In this document: positions 20,744 to 23,018 of the stretch, in pieces
Layout of the letters: the number at the start of each line of letters is the position of its first letter
Position numbering within the stretch: the stretch's first letter is position 1
Virus record (IMG/VR): IMGVR_UViG_3300046524_000086
Location: 1-23,018 of that record
DNA length: 23,018 nucleotides
Reading direction: 5' to 3' (one strand)
DNA from: a virus
Translations under genes and position numbers: made by a program
Notes under the pieces: generated by a model
Seen by the model: only the letters and a program-made list of their open reading frames with translations
What the model was told of the DNA's origin: nothing
The model's database searches: none

Positions 20744-20926
20744 TTACTTGGGGTCTCTCTTGATCCATTTGAAATAGATTTGCGTCCCAACCCAGACGAT
20801 TGACACGAACAGAAATAGCGTCTGTAGGAACGGATTAATGAGCGGCAGCGCTAGGAAATACTGAGCGAAGCCGACGCCTGCCGTGGCGTTGGTTGCGTGG
20901 TCTACCATTAGATTGTCTTTGCGCAT
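20744..20926 (-). CDS. Small membrane protein, holin-like (60 aa)
   Basis: Start chosen at ATG 20926, with GAGG 7 bases upstream on this strand; the 20950 start is an alternative. After a polar start (RKDNLMVDHATNATAGVGFA) there are one or two membrane segments (QYFLALPLINPFLQTLFLFVSIVWVG) and a basic end (YFKWIKRDPK). This layout fits a small class II/III holin or an anchor. It lies just after the lysis genes and overlaps the HNH gene by 19 bases. Confidence 0.6.
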   Translation of the reverse strand: MRKDNLMVDHATNATAGVGFAQYFLALPLINPFLQTLFLFVSIVWVGTQIYFKWIKRDPK

Positions 20927-21327
20927 GTTGGCGCCTCTTCCAAGTAGCACGCTGCGGCTCTAAGGATAGCTGGCGTAGTATTGGAGTGGACGGTGTGGTT
21001 ACAGGGTTGGCATAAGATGCCACGCACCTTGCCTGTCGAATGATCGTGATCGGTGTGCCACCCGCACTTAGAGCCGGGGTCTGTAGCGCTGCAAATCTTG
21101 CAGGCTTGACCTTGGGCGGCGAACATTGCTTCCCACTGTTCCAATGTGAGGCTGTACCGCTTCAGATTGTACCCGCGCACCTTTTCAGGATTAGCTCGCC
21201 GCCACGCTCTGTCTTTGGCCCGCCTCTTCTCGGGATTTGCTGCCCTCAGCGCGCGCGCGCGTTCGTTGATCTTCTCTTTGTTGGCGGCGCGGTATTCGCG
21301 CTGATACTCTACACTCGTTTTGCCCAT
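20908..21327 (-). CDS. Endonuclease VII-type HNH endonuclease, likely homing
   Basis: 139 aa. The recombination endonuclease VII signature is visible: Cys76-x2-Cys79, then TDHDHSTGKVRGILCQPCN with Asp93-His94-Asp95-His96 and the second Cys pair Cys106/Cys109 (zinc). Ahead of it is a basic region with repeated 'R-x-x-NPEK' units (ANPEKRRAKDRAWRRANPEK) that likely binds DNA. It is wedged between two membrane-protein genes and overlaps both (19 bases each side), as free-standing phage homing endonucleases often are. A replication/recombination role is a less likely alternative. Confidence 0.85.
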   Translation of the reverse strand: MGKTSVEYQREYRAANKEKINERARALRAANPEKRRAKDRAWRRANPEKVRGYNLKRYSLTLEQWEAMFAAQGQACKICSATDPGSKCGWHTDHDHSTGKVRGILCQPCNHTVHSNTTPAILRAAACYLEEAPTCAKTI

Positions 21328-21722
21328 GCGTTCGCCACGGTGGCGACCACAGTTGAAGCGCCAGTAAGAGTAAATACAGATTTGACTATGAGGTCGGCGT
21401 AGGCCAACTCTTCGGCGGGGACCTTAAGGACGGTCCAGCCTAGTGCAGGGAACGTAGACACAAAGAAGATGGCCGCGTGATAGCCCAATACGGGGATGAC
21501 CCCGAGGCCCCATGCTACCCAAAATACTTTATGAGAATGCATGGAGATGGCGAGGTCCCTCTGCGCGTTCTGCCTCGCTACTTCAGCTTGGATAACCGCC
21601 ACATCAATGGTAGCCGCGTTAGCGTTCTGAGCTACAGCGGTGTCCTGTCTTTTCTGTAGGTACGCGAGGAGGCCACTAAGTAAGCCCGGTAGCCCTGTTA
21701 GCAGGCTGAAGAGCCACGTCAT
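21309..21722 (-). CDS. Holin-like protein of three membrane segments (GTA-holin type)
   Basis: 137 aa. N-terminal hydrophobic segment (WLFSLLTGLPGLLSGLLAYL), a helical charged stretch (EVARQNAQRDLAISMHSHKV), then two further membrane helices (VAWGLGVIPVLGYHAAIFFV and FTLTGASTVVATVANAW). This matches the family of three-segment holins from gene-transfer-agent release ('Holin of 3TMs'). It starts in an ATGA overlap with the preceding gene, next to the endolysin, consistent with a lysis role. Confidence 0.78.
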   Translation of the reverse strand: MTWLFSLLTGLPGLLSGLLAYLQKRQDTAVAQNANAATIDVAVIQAEVARQNAQRDLAISMHSHKVFWVAWGLGVIPVLGYHAAIFFVSTFPALGWTVLKVPAEELAYADLIVKSVFTLTGASTVVATVANAWAKRV

Positions 21723-21967
21723 TCCGTGGTCTCCTTTCGTGCCTGATAGGCAGACAGGAGGACCGCGAGCGTGCGGAAGATCACCTTAGCTAGACCAACC
21801 GTAGCTACGATGGCCGGGGCGTACTTGCCGAGGTAGGGGACCGCTGACAAGTCAATGGCCCCGAGTTGGTCGCAAGCCTCAGCAAGTCCGCTGAAGACAA
21901 TAAGCAGGGCGCCCGCCTGAAGGAGCTTCGAACTCTTCAGGGCGTCCCAGATTACATGGAGGTGCAT
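21719..21967 (-). CDS. Small membrane protein in lysis cassette (82 aa)
   Basis: ATG at 21967 lies 3 bases after the endolysin stop; a much longer upstream frame in this strand is only an endolysin shadow. Two hydrophobic segments (LLQAGALLIVFSGLAE and APAIVATVGLAKVIFRTLAV) and a charged end (YQARKETTE). It is probably a second holin, antiholin or lysis accessory protein; the sequence does not decide which. Confidence 0.6.
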   Translation of the reverse strand: MHLHVIWDALKSSKLLQAGALLIVFSGLAEACDQLGAIDLSAVPYLGKYAPAIVATVGLAKVIFRTLAVLLSAYQARKETTE

Positions 21968-21969
21968 TG

Positions 21970-22602
21970 TTATCGCCTGAACAGCCGCAGGATGGCGTTG
22001 AGGATGGCGAGGAGCGTGTTGAGCAGCGAGGGCTTCACAGGGGCAGCCGGAGCAGCCGGGGGCGCTGCGGGGGCCTGTGCGGGCGGTGTGCCCATAACGA
22101 AATACTTGGACACGTCTAGCTGATAGCCTTTGCTGTAGACCGGTTTGTGCGAAGCGCTCACGGGGAAGACAAGCACCTTGCCGCTGGACGAGTAGACGCC
22201 AGCCTGAAACAGCCGCTTCTCTTTGTTGCGGCGCTCCGTGATTTCGACAGGCTTGTGGTAGAGGTCGAACGCTTCGCCAATCTGGGCGACAGCGCGCCCG
22301 CGACAAAGGTTAGCTAGGTTCTGCGGGCCCACGTTGTAGCAGAAGGACACGAGTGCATCGAACTGCGCTTGAGTTAGCGCGAGCCCGAGCTTCTGCACCG
22401 GAGCCACGTAGGCAGCGATGCGCGCCTTGAACATGGAGATGGCTTGGTCGATGGTGATGGTCCCCATGGTCTGAGGATCGACGCCATCGTGCTTCGTGAT
22501 GCCGACGCCGATTGTCCAAACGCCAACGGAGTCAAGGTAAGGGGAAAGGCAAACGCCTTCGTGGCTCATGATTTCAATGAGCCCTTTGGTAGAGATGTTC
22601 AT
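21970..22602 (-). CDS. Endolysin, GH24 lysozyme with C-terminal amphipathic tail
   Basis: Cleaves peptidoglycan for lysis. The T4-lysozyme-type catalytic triad is present with standard spacing: Glu15, Asp24, Thr30 (HEGVCLSPYLDSVGVWTIGVG read 14-34 in parts). The fold continues with LTQAQFDALVSFCYNVG. There is no N-terminal signal or SAR anchor, so release depends on a holin. Unusual is the C-terminus: a Pro/Ala linker (TPPAQAPAAPPAAPAAPVKP, about residues 170-190) leads to a hydrophobic, cationic helix (LLNTLLAILNAILRLFRR). Such tails could perturb the outer membrane. T7 itself uses an unrelated amidase. Confidence 0.9.
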   Translation of the reverse strand: MNISTKGLIEIMSHEGVCLSPYLDSVGVWTIGVGITKHDGVDPQTMGTITIDQAISMFKARIAAYVAPVQKLGLALTQAQFDALVSFCYNVGPQNLANLCRGRAVAQIGEAFDLYHKPVEITERRNKEKRLFQAGVYSSSGKVLVFPVSASHKPVYSKGYQLDVSKYFVMGTPPAQAPAAPPAAPAAPVKPSLLNTLLAILNAILRLFRR

Positions 22603-22603
22603 A

Positions 22604-22897
22604 TTATCCGTTGATTAGTTTCATGGTGCTAGGCGCAGCTAAGGCGCGCTCGTTGGCTACGACCATGTCGTTGCGGAAGCTCTCGACAGCGGCGCCCGTC
22701 TGGCGCTGCATCTGAGCGTTCTCGATCAACAGCATGGGGAGCAGCGCGACTGCACAGCGCCAATCGTCAATCATCTCTTCGGACTGAGGGTTCTTTCCGA
22801 CTACGCGGGTCCACCATGGGCACTTGTGGCACACGGTTGACGTGTCGGCCTTGTGCAGCGGGCAGATGGTGCCCTCGTCAGCGTGGGGAATTTTCAT
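22604..22897 (-). CDS. Conserved Cys-rich phage protein (97 aa)
   Basis: The N-terminus has a zinc-finger-like spacing: Cys12, His15, Cys23, Cys26 (CPLHK...CHKCPWW), followed by Trp-Arg-Cys (Cys48) and a helix (AVALLPMLLIENAQMQRQ) with TGAAVESFRNDM. This combination recurs in many phages with no assigned function, often near late or lysis genes. Its stop is one base before the endolysin start; the upstream gene is the tail fibre. Confidence 0.7.
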   Translation of the reverse strand: MKIPHADEGTICPLHKADTSTVCHKCPWWTRVVGKNPQSEEMIDDWRCAVALLPMLLIENAQMQRQTGAAVESFRNDMVVANERALAAPSTMKLING

Positions 22898-22901
22898 TGC
22901 G

Positions 22902-23018
22902 TCAGTTCTTGCTGGCTAGGATCAGGTCGATGTACTGGATTGCCATAATGATGGTGTGGTTGTGCGCCGCGCCGCTACCTACACTGGACGTTCCAATGGT
23001 GCCTGTCTGACCGGAGCC
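22902..23018 (-). CDS. Tail fibre protein, C-terminus only (gene runs off window)
   Basis: The minus-strand frame is open from the window edge to a TGA at 22902. The visible 38 residues are Gly/Ser/Thr-rich (GSGQTGTIGTSSVGSG) then AAHNHTIMAIQYIDLILAS. The 'HNHT ... QYI-x-LI-x-AS' ending is typical of tail-fibre and collar-like C-termini. It is upstream of the Cys-rich gene, so it belongs to the same late operon. Confidence 0.65.
   Translation of the reverse strand, partial: GSGQTGTIGTSSVGSGAAHNHTIIMAIQYIDLILASKN

Noticed and set aside
1-23018. CRISPR arrays or insertion sequences
   Set aside because: No regularly spaced direct repeats and no transposase-like frame were seen; the only long exact repeat noticed is the 23-bp pair.

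Overview
The window reads as one end-to-end stretch of a temperate T7-like podovirus (Autographiviridae-type), free or integrated. The diagnostic set is a single-subunit phage RNA polymerase, a gp2.5-type ssDNA-binding protein with an acidic tail, endonuclease I, a primase-helicase, a family A DNA polymerase and a gp6-like 5'-3' exonuclease, all on the + strand in T7 order. Unlike T7 it has a tyrosine integrase just upstream of the RNA polymerase. The 3' end of that gene doubles as an attachment site matching the 3' half of a tRNA-Thr(TGT) gene. The moderately high GC, the tRNA sequence and a structured leader in front of a TerC gene fit an alphaproteobacterial host; this host call is inference.

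Layout. 1-1525: small + strand genes, a gap with a 9-bp inverted repeat, a membrane protein, a MarR-like winged-helix regulator and a tiny membrane protein. 1558-2888: integrase, attP core, and a candidate host-type promoter framed by a second inverted repeat that shares the TAGGTTG half-site with the first. 2889-5957: RNA polymerase, with a perfect 23-bp repeat just before the gene and again near its end, then three ATGA-coupled small genes. 6041-12904: replication and recombination genes with small genes packed between them at overlapping start/stop codons. 12883-15323: nucleotide-related and hypothetical genes (HAD nucleotidase-like, a dATP/dGTP diphosphohydrolase N-terminal-domain protein, a Gp49-like protein, a HExxH protein). 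15320-17303: five tiny membrane proteins, a TerB-like protein, a roughly 180-nt structured leader and a TerC-family membrane protein. 17275-18244: small hypothetical genes. 18253-18285: a bidirectional terminator. 18309-23018: an oppositely oriented late block (tail fibre C-terminus, Cys-rich protein, GH24 endolysin, holin-like proteins, an endonuclease VII-type HNH protein, a beta-helix tail spike and an Ala/Pro-rich coiled-coil protein), interrupted by one + strand small gene with its own promoter.

How it works together (partly inference). Host polymerase would start phage RNA polymerase expression from the regulated gap after the integrase; the MarR-like protein is the best visible candidate for lysogeny control. 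Phage polymerase then drives replication. The late block needs promoters on the opposite strand, outside this window. The most unusual cargo is the TerB / small membrane protein / structured RNA / TerC island, which looks like a metal or stress-response membrane module carried by the phage.
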